Shown here piece after piece: positions 53,134 through 64,000 of a stretch of 64,000 nt of DNA. Below the pieces are notes generated by a model, which saw only the letters and a list, made by a program, of their open reading frames with translations, did no database searches and was not told the DNA's origin. How positions within the stretch are numbered: position 1 is the first letter of the stretch; the number at the start of each line of letters is the position of its first letter. Source of the DNA: Rhizomys pruinosus (lineage: Eukaryota; Chordata; Mammalia; Rodentia; Spalacidae); NCBI GenBank assembly GCA_009823505.1, contig VZQC01005922.1, positions 841,355 through 905,354 of the forward strand, written 5' to 3'. A program made the translations under genes and the position numbers.

Positions 53134-55124
53134 GATGTAGAGACAGGCATGTCTGGCCTGGTGTTTATGCACTGACACCCCCCCCCCCACTTGAGACCTA
53201 GAGAAACTGAAAGTCAAGGGCAGGAAGGGGTGAGAATGCGCGGGGTGGGGGGAGACACAACACGACAGGACTTGCTTCTTGGAATGTGGCAGTGGGCTAA
53301 GCCCAGGCTCTAATTGACCCTGTAGAAATCTGCAGAAGTGTGGTGGAAGTGGGGGTGGGGGGGTGTTCACCTCTGCCCAAGTTGCAGGCCCTGGTTGGAC
53401 CTCCCCACCCCAGCCCCGCCCTATTGTCCAGTATTTCGTGGTTCTCCTATCTTCTTGTGCTTTTATACCTCCACTTCAAAGCCCCGTCTCCCTAAAACCA
53501 TACACCAGGCTATTTCACCATTGCAAACTTTCTTGAACCTGCATCAGATTTGTACTTAACCCTGCAACCTGCTGTCTATACCCAGCCAGTCTCTGAGCTG
53601 CGTCCTTCCCAGTCCATGACATGCATATTTAATCCCGCCAGCACCCAGTTCAGACTCCTGGCTGTCTAGACACAGCTCCTACCTGCAGCCTGCAGGGAGC
53701 TTCGTGCTGCCTGCCACAGTCCAGGTAATCGAAACTGCACCTGTTCCTGGCCCCCCGTGCCCCTTCCAGTGAGACAGAGAGCAGTCCATCCTCAGCTCAG
53801 AGCAGCCCCTCCAACCCCACCCTTGCCCTGTGTGGGCCTTGCAGACTCAGGAATGTCGTCCGTTTGTGGCCTTAGTGCTGCCTGGACTTCTCCCTGTGAG
53901 TTGACCACTGAGGTACCCGCCCTCTGCCTTTACCTGTTTGTGTCTTTGGCTTTGATTTTCTTCTGTGAGGTTATCCTTTCCCTTTCTTGGTGGGGTCCTC
54001 TCTGCGTCCTAGAGCCAGCCAAGTTTCCTGGGTGACCTGCCCAGCATATGTCACCTCCTTTCGCCTCTCCACTCTGTATGTGGGTCTGAGCCTGTGCTTA
54101 CACAGGGCTCCTGCTGTAGGTAGCAGCCAGTCCAGCCTAAGAACTTCCTATCCTGGCTCTGGAACCATGTGCACATGTTGGGGAGAGGTGAGCCTGCTGA
54201 CCTTTGAGCCCCTCTGAGACATCGCTGGTAGAGAGGTTCTCAGCCATAGGCCTAGGTGTGAATACCCCAAGGCCTTCCTCAGAGGTGTTCAGCAGTTTGC
54301 TGTAGGCCCTATTTACCAGGATCCCTGTGAGATTTGAGTTGAAAGACCTTAGAACTAAAACCAGAGCCTAGATGGAAGCTGTTGCCTTGAAAAATATAGA
54401 CTCTATCCCCATGGCTAGGGGAGTAGTCCTAAAAGGCCCCCCAACCCATGGTACCCACCACCCTGGCCAAGGCCGTGGATGCTGCTTGTTTACATCTCCG
54501 CCTGCTCCTGGACCTGCTCTTCCTCACTGTCTAGCACCCGCAGCCTCCGCTGCAGCCACACCCAGGCTACCCTCTGCGTGATGCTGCTGTGTGGACAAAG
54601 CTCCCACACTGCCTTCCTAGGAGAGGAGCTTGCCATGGATTGCCCTCCTACCCCGGCCAGCCCCAGCTCCTGATGTCCCACCACAGCAGCTTGGGACAGG
54701 TGGGAAGTAAAATGATATCTCTACTGCTCTGGGCCTTGCAAGGCCGCAGAAACAAATATGGACACTCAGTACTGGCCTGCGGGTGGAAGGGCGTGCACCT
54801 CCCTCTGAGTTAGCACTAAAACTCCCATGTAAATATTTACCTCTTTGGAGCTTTTGCGTCCTTGGGAAAGAGAGACTGGCGGCGTTGAGTTTCGGTGTTT
54901 GCAAAACCATGGTGAAAAACTGCATGGATGTCCTTCAAGGGAAATTGGGAGTTTGGAGGTACAGCATGAGCCTTTCTGAAACTCGGTCCTCAGAGAAATC
55001 TTTGTCACAAGCACAACCAAATCCACCCACAGGAGAGGGAGGGCTGTAGGACAGCGCCAAAAAGTGGCACTGCAGGGGAACCAAGATAGATGGGTCTGGC
55101 TGAGACAGATGGTGGGTGTGACCC
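53134..55124 (+). other. Intronic single-copy stretch
   Basis: Short C run at 53177-53188 and G runs near 53350; no gene or repeat named. Confidence 0.5.
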
Positions 55125-55230
55125 AGCTCTCACCATTAGGGGCCCCGTTCTGCAGACAAGTAAACTGAGGGCCAGAGAACCTAAATAACTGTCACCTAAG
55201 GTCACCCATGGCAGAGCACCAGAGTCCTCT
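55125..55230 (+). mobile_element. MIR fragment
   Basis: tctgcagacaagtaaactga, gagggccagagaacc and gtcacccatggcagagcacc match MIR order. Confidence 0.65.
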
Positions 55231-55527
55231 GTGACTCCTCTCTAATGACAGGCAGCAAGGTGACCTCCCCATTAGGGGAGCCAGGACTCTGGCTCATGCC
55301 AGGTTCTGGGGCCCACCATGCTGCCTTCCTGTGTGATGACACAAATGTGGACTAGTCATGCATGGTGGACTTGCTGGATGCCTAGGATAACGTGGGGAGC
55401 TGGGTGGAGGTCCCTGAGTGACAGCCAGGTCTTGATAGGTGTGACACAGCAGCTTCCCTAAGGTCAAAAGGGGAAGACAGAGCAGGTGGTCTCTCTGGTA
55501 TCTAGGGTCTTTTTAAAATATAATTTC

Positions 55528-55676
55528 TAAGCCTTTAATCCCAGCACTTGGGAGGCAGAGCCCGGCGGATCTCTGTGAGTTCAAGGCCAGCCTGGTCTAC
55601 AGAGCGAGCTCTAGGCTAGCTGGAACTAAAATAAAGGGAATAAAGGGAAACCCTGTCTCAAAAAGACCAATATAAA
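55528..55676 (+). mobile_element. B1 SINE
   Basis: taagcctttaatcccagca to ctgtctcaaaaagacc. Confidence 0.9.
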
Positions 55677-55689
55677 TTTTTGTTATATT

Positions 55690-55700
55690 TATGTGCGTGC

Positions 55701-55745
<45 letters not shown>

Positions 55746-55848
55746 GGACAATTTGTAGACGTTGGATCTCTCCGTCCATGTGTGTTCTGGGGATCGAACT
55801 CAGGCTTGGCAGCAAATGCTTTCACCTGCTGAGCCATTTGCTAGCCTG
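55690..55848 (-). mobile_element. B4-type SINE 5' half with (TG)n
   Basis: About 25 GT/GC units (55691-55742), then ggggatcgaactcaggcttg and ctgctgagccattt. Confidence 0.7.
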
Positions 55849-56450
55849 AGTCTAGAAGTTTCTGTTGGAAGGAGGTACTCTACCCAGGCAGAAGGGCAGC
55901 AGAGAACTGACTGTAGGGAGAGTGAGTTACAGCCCTGCATTGTGAACAGAGACCTCAGCCACCAGCCTCCTCTGGGTCTGGAGGGACTCAGGCTTCCTCT
56001 ACTTTGTCTGTTCCTGTGATAGGCAGGCAGGTCTGGGTGGTTTTGCTCACACAAGTCCAGGCAAGGCTACTTTCCCACTCACCTACTGAAGTCAGAAGGT
56101 TCATGGCCCCCACCATCATGCTGTATAGCCACCAGGAAGCTGGTCCTGTAGGGACAGGTCTGTGCCTTTGCTTTCCTAGAAGCTGCGCTGGCAACATGCC
56201 CAGTGGAAAATGAAGCTTCTGGAAGGGGCAGTCAGCTTTCAGCCACGTTGGACAAAGGCAAGAATGAGACTGGCGTTAAATCATTTGAGGCAGGAGCACA
56301 TCTCTTCACTCTGAGTTCCCAGGCATTTGACTAGAAAGTGGACACGGTGGAGTCAAAGCAGTAATGTCCTAGGCATGGAATACATAGTAGGCCAGCAGAG
56401 CAGGGAGAATTCCAGAGGGGATAGGAGCATGCCCCTGCAGTCTGCAGTAG
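55849..56450 (+). other. Intronic single-copy stretch
   Basis: Nothing recognised. Confidence 0.5.
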
Positions 56451-56790
<340 letters not shown>

Positions 56791-57055
56791 ATAAAGGGGA
56801 ATTACTAGAATGGCTGAGTAGTCTGACAGTGGACTGTCTGCATGCTGGAGAGGCCGAGAACCCAGTAGCCCAGGAGCTCCTTATTCCTCCAAGCTGGATG
56901 CCTCGGCAGTCCTCATCTGGTTCTGAAACCCTAGAAGATACCTAGAGAGGCCCTGGTCCTCAGTACACATTGGAACCCAAGAAGCTGGGTACTAGTAGCA
57001 GTAGAGACTGGCAGCTGTGCCAGGAATATATGCACCTGTCACAAAGAAGTAAAGT
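56791..57055 (+). other. Short intronic single-copy stretch
   Basis: Nothing recognised. Confidence 0.5.
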
Positions 57056-57176
57056 CAGAGCTGGGTGTAGTGGCATGACTTTAGTCCCACCAACACTTGA
57101 GGCAGAGGCAGGCAGATCTTTGAGCTCACAGCCAACTTGGTGTACATAGCAGGTCCCAGGCAAGCTGGGGCTATAG

Positions 57177-57238
<62 letters not shown>
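57056..57238 (+). mobile_element. B1 SINE with (GA)n tail
   Basis: gagctgggtgtagtggca to ctataggagaca, then about 29 GA units (57180-57238). Confidence 0.88.
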
Positions 57239-57240
<2 letters not shown>

Positions 57241-58316
57241 AAGTCAGGTTAGTGTGGTAAGCCACCACTGGAAGCTAGCACTCACTTGGAGGTAGAGTCT
57301 TCTCCCCTCCCCTCAGTTCCTGGAAATGCCCTCACAGACCTGCCGAGTGATTTTTCTGGCTTGGTCTGCAGCATTGGCCAGGGTCCATCTTGCCTTATGG
57401 GTTCCTTACTTTACCCACAAATGCTCAGAAGCAGGAGCCATCTAGCCAAGGCCATGGGTTCCAGCACACACAGCTCCATCCCCCAGCACGCAGCACTGAA
57501 GATTTGGATCTGACCTGACCGTCCAACCAAGCAGACTCCCTCCAGGCCCTGTCACCAGCCTGAGCTCTACTACCAGTAGTCACTCTGTCCCCTGGTCCAT
57601 ACTCCCTGTCCTTTGCTTGTCAAAATGGAGCCAGGGCTGGTATTTGCTTGAAATAGCCTCACAGTAGGTAGAAGGAGTGATTGCTGGCAGCTGGGTTCCT
57701 GTAACAGAGACCACGTTTCCTGTGACACATCACAGGAGCTCTGGCAGATCATCAGGAAGGGTGCCACAGAGCTGGGATGGGGGATGGCCTGCAAGGTAGA
57801 GTCCTTAGTCAGAGAACAGGCAGAAAGTGGCCATCCCTTGAAGACATCGACGCCGGCTGTTCCATTGTGGTCCCTACCTGACTCCCACCTGTGTGCAGGG
57901 CTCAGCGGAGACATGGCCATCCTTGTCCTGGTCCTCTGTGGGGAGAGGCAAGTTACATCCCAGCTGCAGGAAGGAAAACCACTCAGAGATAAGGAACTCA
58001 CCCATGGTCCCTAGGTGGTCATCAGCGGCTAGCCCAAGGTTCTTTTCAGAGACCTGTGCTAACATTTGTTTCCAAGGCAGCCCCTGGGGGACACCAAACC
58101 TGTGCTGCTCTAAGGTGGTGCTTAGTTTTTCTACTTGGCCCTCGTGCAGCAAATCACCTGCTTGCACTTGGAACAGCAGTGGACTGTCTCCTGGAGGCCT
58201 TGTGGACCTCTTCTCTTCAGTCCTGGCTCATGTGCTATCCCAGGTTAGTTCCCAGTACAAGAGAAGATCAAGCTCTTCAAGGATTGGGCATAGCCGGCAG
58301 TGTCCCTAAAGGGTGG
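57239..58316 (+). other. Intronic single-copy stretch
   Basis: No repeat or gene recognised; frames of up to 143 codons on both strands look like chance. Confidence 0.5.
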
Positions 58317-58760
58317 CTGCATTAGTTCTCCAGAAGAATAGAACCCAAAGGATACAGGTAGGTTGGCTGATGAGCGGGAACTTACGGGAATTGGCTCCAG
58401 TGACTGTGGAGACTGCAAGATTTAAGGCTATGCTCTGTGGAGCCAGAGATACAGAGAAACTAGTAGTACAACTCAGAAAGACTAATAACCTGAAGTGCTG
58501 GCATCCAAGGGCAGAAGGAGGGTCTCCCAGGTACTGAAGAGAGTGTACCTCCCTTGTGCTGCCGTTTCCTTCTGTGTAGACCTAGTGTTCACGTGGTGCT
58601 TACCCACACTGAGGGAGAGCATCTCCGTTCCTCAGTCCTTTGGTTCCAAAGCCATTCTCCCTCAAGAATCCCCACAGACACAGCCAGGCATGTTTTCCCA
58701 GCCCTCTGGGTGTCCTTATTACATGCAGGTGACACCCAAAAGTTAGCCATCCTGATGACC
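58317..58760 (-). mobile_element. ERVL-MaLR (MLT1-like) LTR
   Basis: attagttctccagaagaata, ggaattggctccagtgactg, cacagacacagccaggcatg and gtgacacccaaaagttagcc follow the antisense MLT1 order. No coding part. Confidence 0.6.
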
Positions 58761-59812
58761 TTTGATCAGGATTAAAGCCAGACAGTGGTGAGCACCCAAC
58801 CTGGTTTTCCAGAATGGCCACTTATTTTCAGGTACCCATTTGATATCCCCAAAGGGCAACCTGGGCATCACAGAGAAGTAGAAGTTGATAGTATAGTTAG
58901 CAAGTAGCAGATGTGCCCCTGACAAGACTGGCTGAGTGGCCCCACTGTGTACGCCCAAGCATCTAGGCCCCGTGTGGAAAGAGGGGGGTGCCAGCTGTGT
59001 TTATGCGAGGCGACCATAGGAAGCAGAGTAGCTCAAGGGCCTGGCCCGACAGGGCCTACCCTGCCTTGGGCAGTGCTCCGGGGCAGGGAGGCTGGTGTGC
59101 TCCTGCCCCCTGTGAGTCACGCTCCCAGTTCCAGGCTTCTTGCCTCTTAATTACCCCCTTTGGCTTTTGACTACTTTGGCCATGGATTCTGCCACTTGCA
59201 GAACAGGGTTACGTACCCCAAGGCTGGGTGAAATGAAGACAGGTGTCAACACATAGAGTAAGTCAAGTGGACACCCAACAGATGTCCCCAGACTTACTCA
59301 GGTTGCCTCCCTGTGCTCTGTCAATGGAATTAAGTACTGCTAGGTGTTGGGAAGTTAGTCCTGTTCACCCTCTACAGCTGGGAAGGGTGGAACACAGCAG
59401 TGACTCCCTACGAGGTGGCCTATGGTTGTAGGAGGCAAGACAAGTAGGGTGGAAGGCCGAGGTGGTGGCATCGTATATGCTAAGAGGCTCAGTTTAGTCA
59501 CCAGGCATCCCTGCAGTGCCCTTTCTAAACCAAGAGGGACTTCCACCTGCCCCTAGAGAGCTACCGTACACTCCTAGAAACGCAGAGAGACATGGAACAG
59601 GGGTACTGTGTGTGCAAAGCTCAAGGCCCAGTGGGAAAGTAAGCATGCATTTGCATGTAGCCTAATCCCGCCTGCCCCCAGCAGCACTCTCAGATAAGCA
59701 CCTGTGACCTCGGGGTACTGCAGCTCAGCAGCTAGCCAGCGTGGGACGCAGCTCGGCGGGAGGCCCAGTGCACAGGGTCTGCTCTACAGCCATGCAGTAT
59801 GCAACAGTAGCC
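58761..59812 (+). other. Intronic single-copy stretch
   Basis: Nothing recognised. Confidence 0.5.
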
Positions 59813-60510
59813 ACATTTCCTCCTGCTTGGAATTCCTTCGCACCAGTGCATGCTAAGAACCAAGCAGTCTTCTACTTGGTACCTGAGTGACTCCTGCATC
59901 CTGGCCCTTCAGAAGCCCTCAGAATGTGACCAAGATATGAGAAGAAATATGTTTGCAGGGGCTGGGAGGCAGTGCAGACTGGCTTGATGGCTCAGGCTAA
60001 AGGGTCTACTAATGGGGTGCTTGCTTTTACCCCTTTAGAACCAGCCAAGACCATGTGCTGTTCAAACAGACCAGTACGGGCCCCTGCCTCTCTCCACTGG
60101 GCTGTTGGAGGAATGGGCCCGTCAAGCTCTGAGGACACAGCTGTGGTTTCCTGGAATCTGTTGACCACTGGGCTATGGCAGGTCCCCCAGAGTGCTCGCC
60201 TGCACACTTGTGCCCAAATGTAAGAGGCCGGGAGACTCTAGCACTAGCAGAGGCTGCTCAGAGTGCCTCCTCGCACACCCGCATGCGTGTGCCTACTCAC
60301 ACTCACCCACAGCAGCTCGTGCTTCACAGCCAGCAGTGACTCAAACGTTCTGGAACAAGAATCACATTTCTCCTTACAAGCATTTGATACTCAGACATTT
60401 CCTCCTGCTTAGAATTCCTTCCCACCAGTGCCTGCTAAGAACAAAGCAGTTTTCTACTTGGTAGCTAGGCAGCTCCTGTATCCTGGCCCTTCAGAAGCCC
60501 TCAGAATGTG
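59813..60510. repeat. 116-bp direct duplication, two copies 582 bases apart
   Basis: 59813-59928 and 60395-60510 share acatttcctcctgctt, caccagtgc and tggcccttcagaagccctca with roughly a dozen differences. Confidence 0.93.
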
Positions 60511-61671
60511 GGAAGAATTGTGTTTCAGGGAAGATAGCAAGGGCTGTGTGGAGCCTCATAGTCTGGCGTCAGGTCTCTGTCCATGCAGGTGCCCATTGCT
60601 AGTCAGCAGGGAATGCCTGGACTGTAGGTGGTCAGAAAGCTAGAGGCTCCCTTCTCTTGTGCCCTCCCAGAAGGGGAGGGTGACAGACTTGTTTCTTAGG
60701 CAGGTGAAAAGTATATACCCCAAGGGGCCCTGTGTGTCCCTCATATGTATTCTCACAGCCAGTGCTTGCTGTGACCCTCCCAGAGAAAGGACAGGGACAC
60801 ACATCTGGAGCAGACTGAAGCTGGCCCTGAGCCTCTGTCCTAACTTCTGGGAAGACAGGCCTGTGGTCCTGCCTCAGGCACCTCCTGTTAGGGCAACCTT
60901 ATAGAATGACAGGGGGACAGCTTACAATGCAGAGGCCTGGGATGTGGGCATGGGGAAGAGGGTGCAGTTGGGAGTGTTGAAATGTCGTCACCACCACCCC
61001 ACCCCTCCCTTTCAGGGTACTTTTTAGCCCCTGCTATACACAGTCATTACAGATGGGAGCCTGGGTGGACAGTCACAAGAAGACACTGTCTGTGGCTCTG
61101 GAAACATTTATCAGGGGGCCCAACAGCCTGAGCTGCCCTGCTACACGTAGACTGTTGGTGTGGCCAGAGGTGCAAGGCCCGGGGGCGGGCCTCCAGGGGT
61201 AATGGCCACAGTGGGGCGGGCCTGGGAGAGGCAAGAGGCGAGGTTTGGGTAGGCATGGTGTCTGCATCCAGGGCACAGGAAGGAGAATGTTTATTCTACA
61301 GTGGGCAGGCACTTTTCAAGCTCGAGCTTTGTCTAACCAAAGCACAGAATCAAGGTTCTCAGCCAGATCTCACCTGAGTCTGGACAAGTCTGCCCTGTCC
61401 GAGAACAGATCTGGTACCTCAGCCTTCTGAAAGAGCCCCACCCACCTGTGTTGAGGAGTAGAAGGGGGAGCCTGTGTAGACTAGGTGGACCCCAGTCACT
61501 GAGGGTCCCAGGGCAGCAGCACCCCGAGAAGCCCATCCCCTGGGCTGCCCAAAGGGCTCTCCTCCTGGGGATGCATCCTGCCCACAGCCAATACGTCTAT
61601 CTGGGGAAGTCTGGGTTTGAATTGTCTACACAACATAAGATTACATCATCAACAACAAAAACCTAAAAAAG
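60511..61671 (+). other. Intronic single-copy stretch
   Basis: No gene or repeat recognised. Confidence 0.5.
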
Positions 61672-61818
61672 AGTGGACTATGGTGGTACATGCCTTTAAT
61701 CCCAGCCCTGGGGAGTCCAAGGCAGGTGGATCTCTACGCATTTGAGACCAGCCTGGACAACATGGTGAGTTCCAGACCAGCTGGGACCACAAGGAAACTG
61801 CCTCAAAATAAAAAGAAA
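61672..61818 (+). mobile_element. Old B1/7SL-like SINE
   Basis: ggtggtacatgcctttaatc and gagaccagcctggacaacat, an Alu/7SL-like middle, mark an early B1-type monomer. Confidence 0.75.
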
Positions 61819-61824
61819 TTACAT

Positions 61825-61984
61825 CGCCAGGCGTGGTGGCGCATGCCTTTAATCCTAGCACTTGGGAGGCAGAGGCAGGTGGATCTTTGTGAGTTCAAGG
61901 CCAGCCTGGTCTACAGAGTTGAGTTCCAGGACAGCTGGGGCTACAGGGAGACCCTGTCTCAAAAAGAAAAAAAAAAAAAAAAAA
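61825..61984 (+). mobile_element. Young B1 SINE with target duplication
   Basis: gccaggcgtggtggcgca to poly-A; aaagaaattacatc precedes and follows. Confidence 0.95.
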
Positions 61985-61998
61985 AAGAAATTACATCA

Positions 61999-62279
61999 AC
62001 CACTTTGGCATTTGAATGCCGTCTTGTGGTGTGCCCATCCGCACTGCCCACCTCTGCAGCTTCTTCCTCTTCCTCAAAGCCTGACTCTCCTGAGCCTCCC
62101 CTGTCCTCTGACAACCATGAGCTGACTCTCTGCTTCTAGTTCTTTGCTTCCCCTGGGCACATCGTAGAAGTGGAGCCATGCAGCATCTGTCTTTTGGTGA
62201 TGGAGCCTGGCTTAGCATGTCTTCAAGGCTTGTCTAGGTTACAAAAATGTTTAAAAGTCCTCTAAAAGCATTTTTTCCA
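61999..62279 (+). other. Intronic single-copy stretch
   Basis: Nothing recognised. Confidence 0.5.
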
Positions 62280-62594
62280 CTTGTGTATGTGTAAATTCTC
62301 ACATGTATGTACATCCTGGTGTGCGTGCATATGTGTATAAGATCCAGAGGTTAATATCGGGTACCTCACTCGATCCCCCCTCCACTTTAGTTCCCGAGGC
62401 AGGGCTTCTCACTGAATCTGGAACCCACTGATTTGGTTAGCTGACCCAACCAGCTTATCCCAGGGATCCCCTATCTCTGCCTCCTGAAACCAGGACTACA
62501 CACACTGCTGCAAGGCCTGCCCAGCTTTGTATGTAGGTGCTGGGGATCTGAACTCCAGTCCTCATGTTATCTACTGAGCCATCTCCCTAGCCCA
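62280..62594 (-). mobile_element. B4-type SINE, near full length
   Basis: TG-rich 3' end, cgaggcagggcttctcactg, gggatctgaactccagtcct, ccatctccctagccc. Confidence 0.8.
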
Positions 62595-62671
62595 AAACTC
62601 TGCCGTGGATATCTGCAACATCTTATTTCCTGGCTTGCCGTGTTTTCTGATAGGGCCACCCTCCCCTTTCC

Positions 62672-62830
62672 CAGACTGGAGTACAGTAGCTTTTCACAGG
62701 CCCAATCCACTATGATACTGCAGTCACTAAGCAGCATAGCACACTACAGACCTGGACCCCTGGGCTCAAGCAATCCTTCTGCCTCAGCCTCCCTAGTAGC
62801 TGGGACTGTGGCTGTGTATGACCTACCATA
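62672..62830 (-). pseudogene. 7SL (SRP) RNA-like pseudogene with internal deletion
   Basis: The plus strand reads agactggagtacagtagctt and ttcacaggccc (reversed 7SL 3' part), then after a jump near 62735 cagcatagcacactacag and ggctcaagcaatccttctg to ctagtagctgggact (reversed 5' Alu domain). Most of the S domain is missing. An early 7SL-derived Alu/B1-type monomer is the alternative. Confidence 0.7.
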
Positions 62831-62839
62831 CCTCGTTGC

Positions 62840-63608
62840 ATCATTTTTAATAGTAGCCACACTGCTGGGTATGAATTGACTCTGAGCATGTGGCTGTCTA
62901 GTTTTTCTCATTCTTTTTCTGGTCTTTTCCTTGTGGGAAGATCTTGGCATCTTTGTCAAGTGCTTTGACCATGCGTGTGAGTGACTGTGTCGTGCTGTGT
63001 GTGGGTGTGTCTTCCCCCCCAGCTCCTTATTTTGTTCCATTATTCTCTGTCCTTAGGTCACTACCACACTATTTTGATTGCCATAGTTTTGTAAGAAGTT
63101 TTGGAATGTGTGTTCTCTAACTTCACTCTTTATCACATGCTTTGGTTATTTAAGATGCCTTGAAATTCCATAAGAACTTTAAGATGATTTTTTTCCAGTA
63201 TTCACAGAAAATATATTGGCACTATGGGAGGGACTGTTGTATTTGTAGAACTGGTTAGGTCTTCTAATCCATCGACATACACGTCTTTCTTTGATTCGTG
63301 TATTACATTTTAAGTGTACAATCTTTCACCTCATTGCTTAAACCTACTCAGATATTTTATTCTTTTTCAATGCTGCTGTAAATATAGTTTTTGTTAATTT
63401 TCTTTACACATAACCATGTTGCTGGTATGTAGAAATATTGTGTGTGTGTTTAGAGTCTTATAAAATTGTATCATTTACAAACATAACTATTTTTTCTTCC
63501 TGTTTGGATGACCTTTCTTTTTTCATGCCTAATTGCTCTCTCAAGCATTTCTAATAGTATATTGAATAGAAGTGGCAAATGGGTGTCTTCATTGTGTTTC
63601 TGATGCTC
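62840..63608 (-). mobile_element. Old L1 ORF2/3' fragment, antisense
   Basis: aatagtagccacactgctgg, ttggcatctttgtcaagtgc, ttttgttccattattctctg, acaatctttcacctcattg and tattgaatagaagtggcaaa follow reversed L1 order. Decayed, non-functional. Confidence 0.8.
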
Positions 63609-64000
63609 CTGATTCCCTTCTATACTGCTTCTCTTCCCAGACTGGCTGTTAGCCTTCCAAGAAGCCAGCAGCACCCAGGTTCCCGTTCTGGTAGCCCACC
63701 TTGCTTACCTGTCTCCATGGGCCAACCTATTCTTAGTCTCAGGGACCTGGACTTAGAAGGGATCCCTGTGCAGGGTGCCAAAGGGCTGTAGTGGCTCCCA
63801 CAGCTCAGATCGTAGTCCTGGGATGCTGACCAGGATGTGACACAGAGTCTCTAATGCAGCTCTCAGCACTGCCCGCTAGTCCAGGAGTCAGCAGTGCCCT
63901 TTGCATACTTGCCCGCAGGCACTCCCCTATGGATGGAACCTTTGCCAGCCCCGAAGGCAATGGAGCCTCTGGAGGAGCTGTGGCCACAGTCATTCTATCC
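63609..64000 (+). other. Intronic single-copy stretch to window end
   Basis: No repeat or exon recognised. Confidence 0.5.

Overview
The window is vertebrate nuclear DNA from a muroid rodent. It is packed with B1, B2/B3 and B4 SINEs, old L1, L2 and MIR fragments, ERVL-MaLR LTRs and microsatellites, and it contains one recognisable protein-coding exon. The youngest B2 copies have clean target-site duplications and carry a B3-like 3' body, not the usual Mus B2 body. I therefore lean to a muroid outside Mus and Rattus, possibly gerbil-like. That lineage guess is weak.

The gene is HS6ST1 (heparan-sulfate 6-O-sulfotransferase 1), plus strand. Exon 1 coding sequence runs 46982-47508 inside a CpG island (about 46540-47560) and ends at a CAG|GTGAGT donor. 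It encodes the cytoplasmic tail, the Golgi signal anchor, the stem, the PAPS-binding loop and the first part of the catalytic domain. The rest of the window, 47509-64000, is the 5' part of intron 1; the next exon is not present.

Layout. About 1.8-6.5 kb is one old L1 3' end broken into seven or so pieces by later SINEs. 6.5-14 kb is SINE/LTR mosaic with a 737-base assembly gap (13012-13748). 14.3-20 kb is mostly single-copy, with a 79-bp minisatellite (15357-15749) and a long purine tract (16776-16967). 20-36 kb is dense nested repeats, including a 40-base G run, a triplet-repeat block, and a truncated U4 snRNA retropseudogene inserted in a B2 (34254-34328). 36.3-46.5 kb is more single-copy and holds a second, unexplained CpG island about 4 kb upstream of HS6ST1 (42890-43240). 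The intron holds a compound GATA/GACA/GGAT array, a 116-bp local duplication, a 7SL-like pseudogene (62672-62830) and an antisense L1 fragment.

I see no prokaryotic-type operon, CRISPR array or complete second gene. Most open frames here are short shadows of SINEs or simple repeats. Family names were assigned from remembered consensus patterns, so repeat edges are good to about 5-20 bases unless a target-site duplication fixes them.
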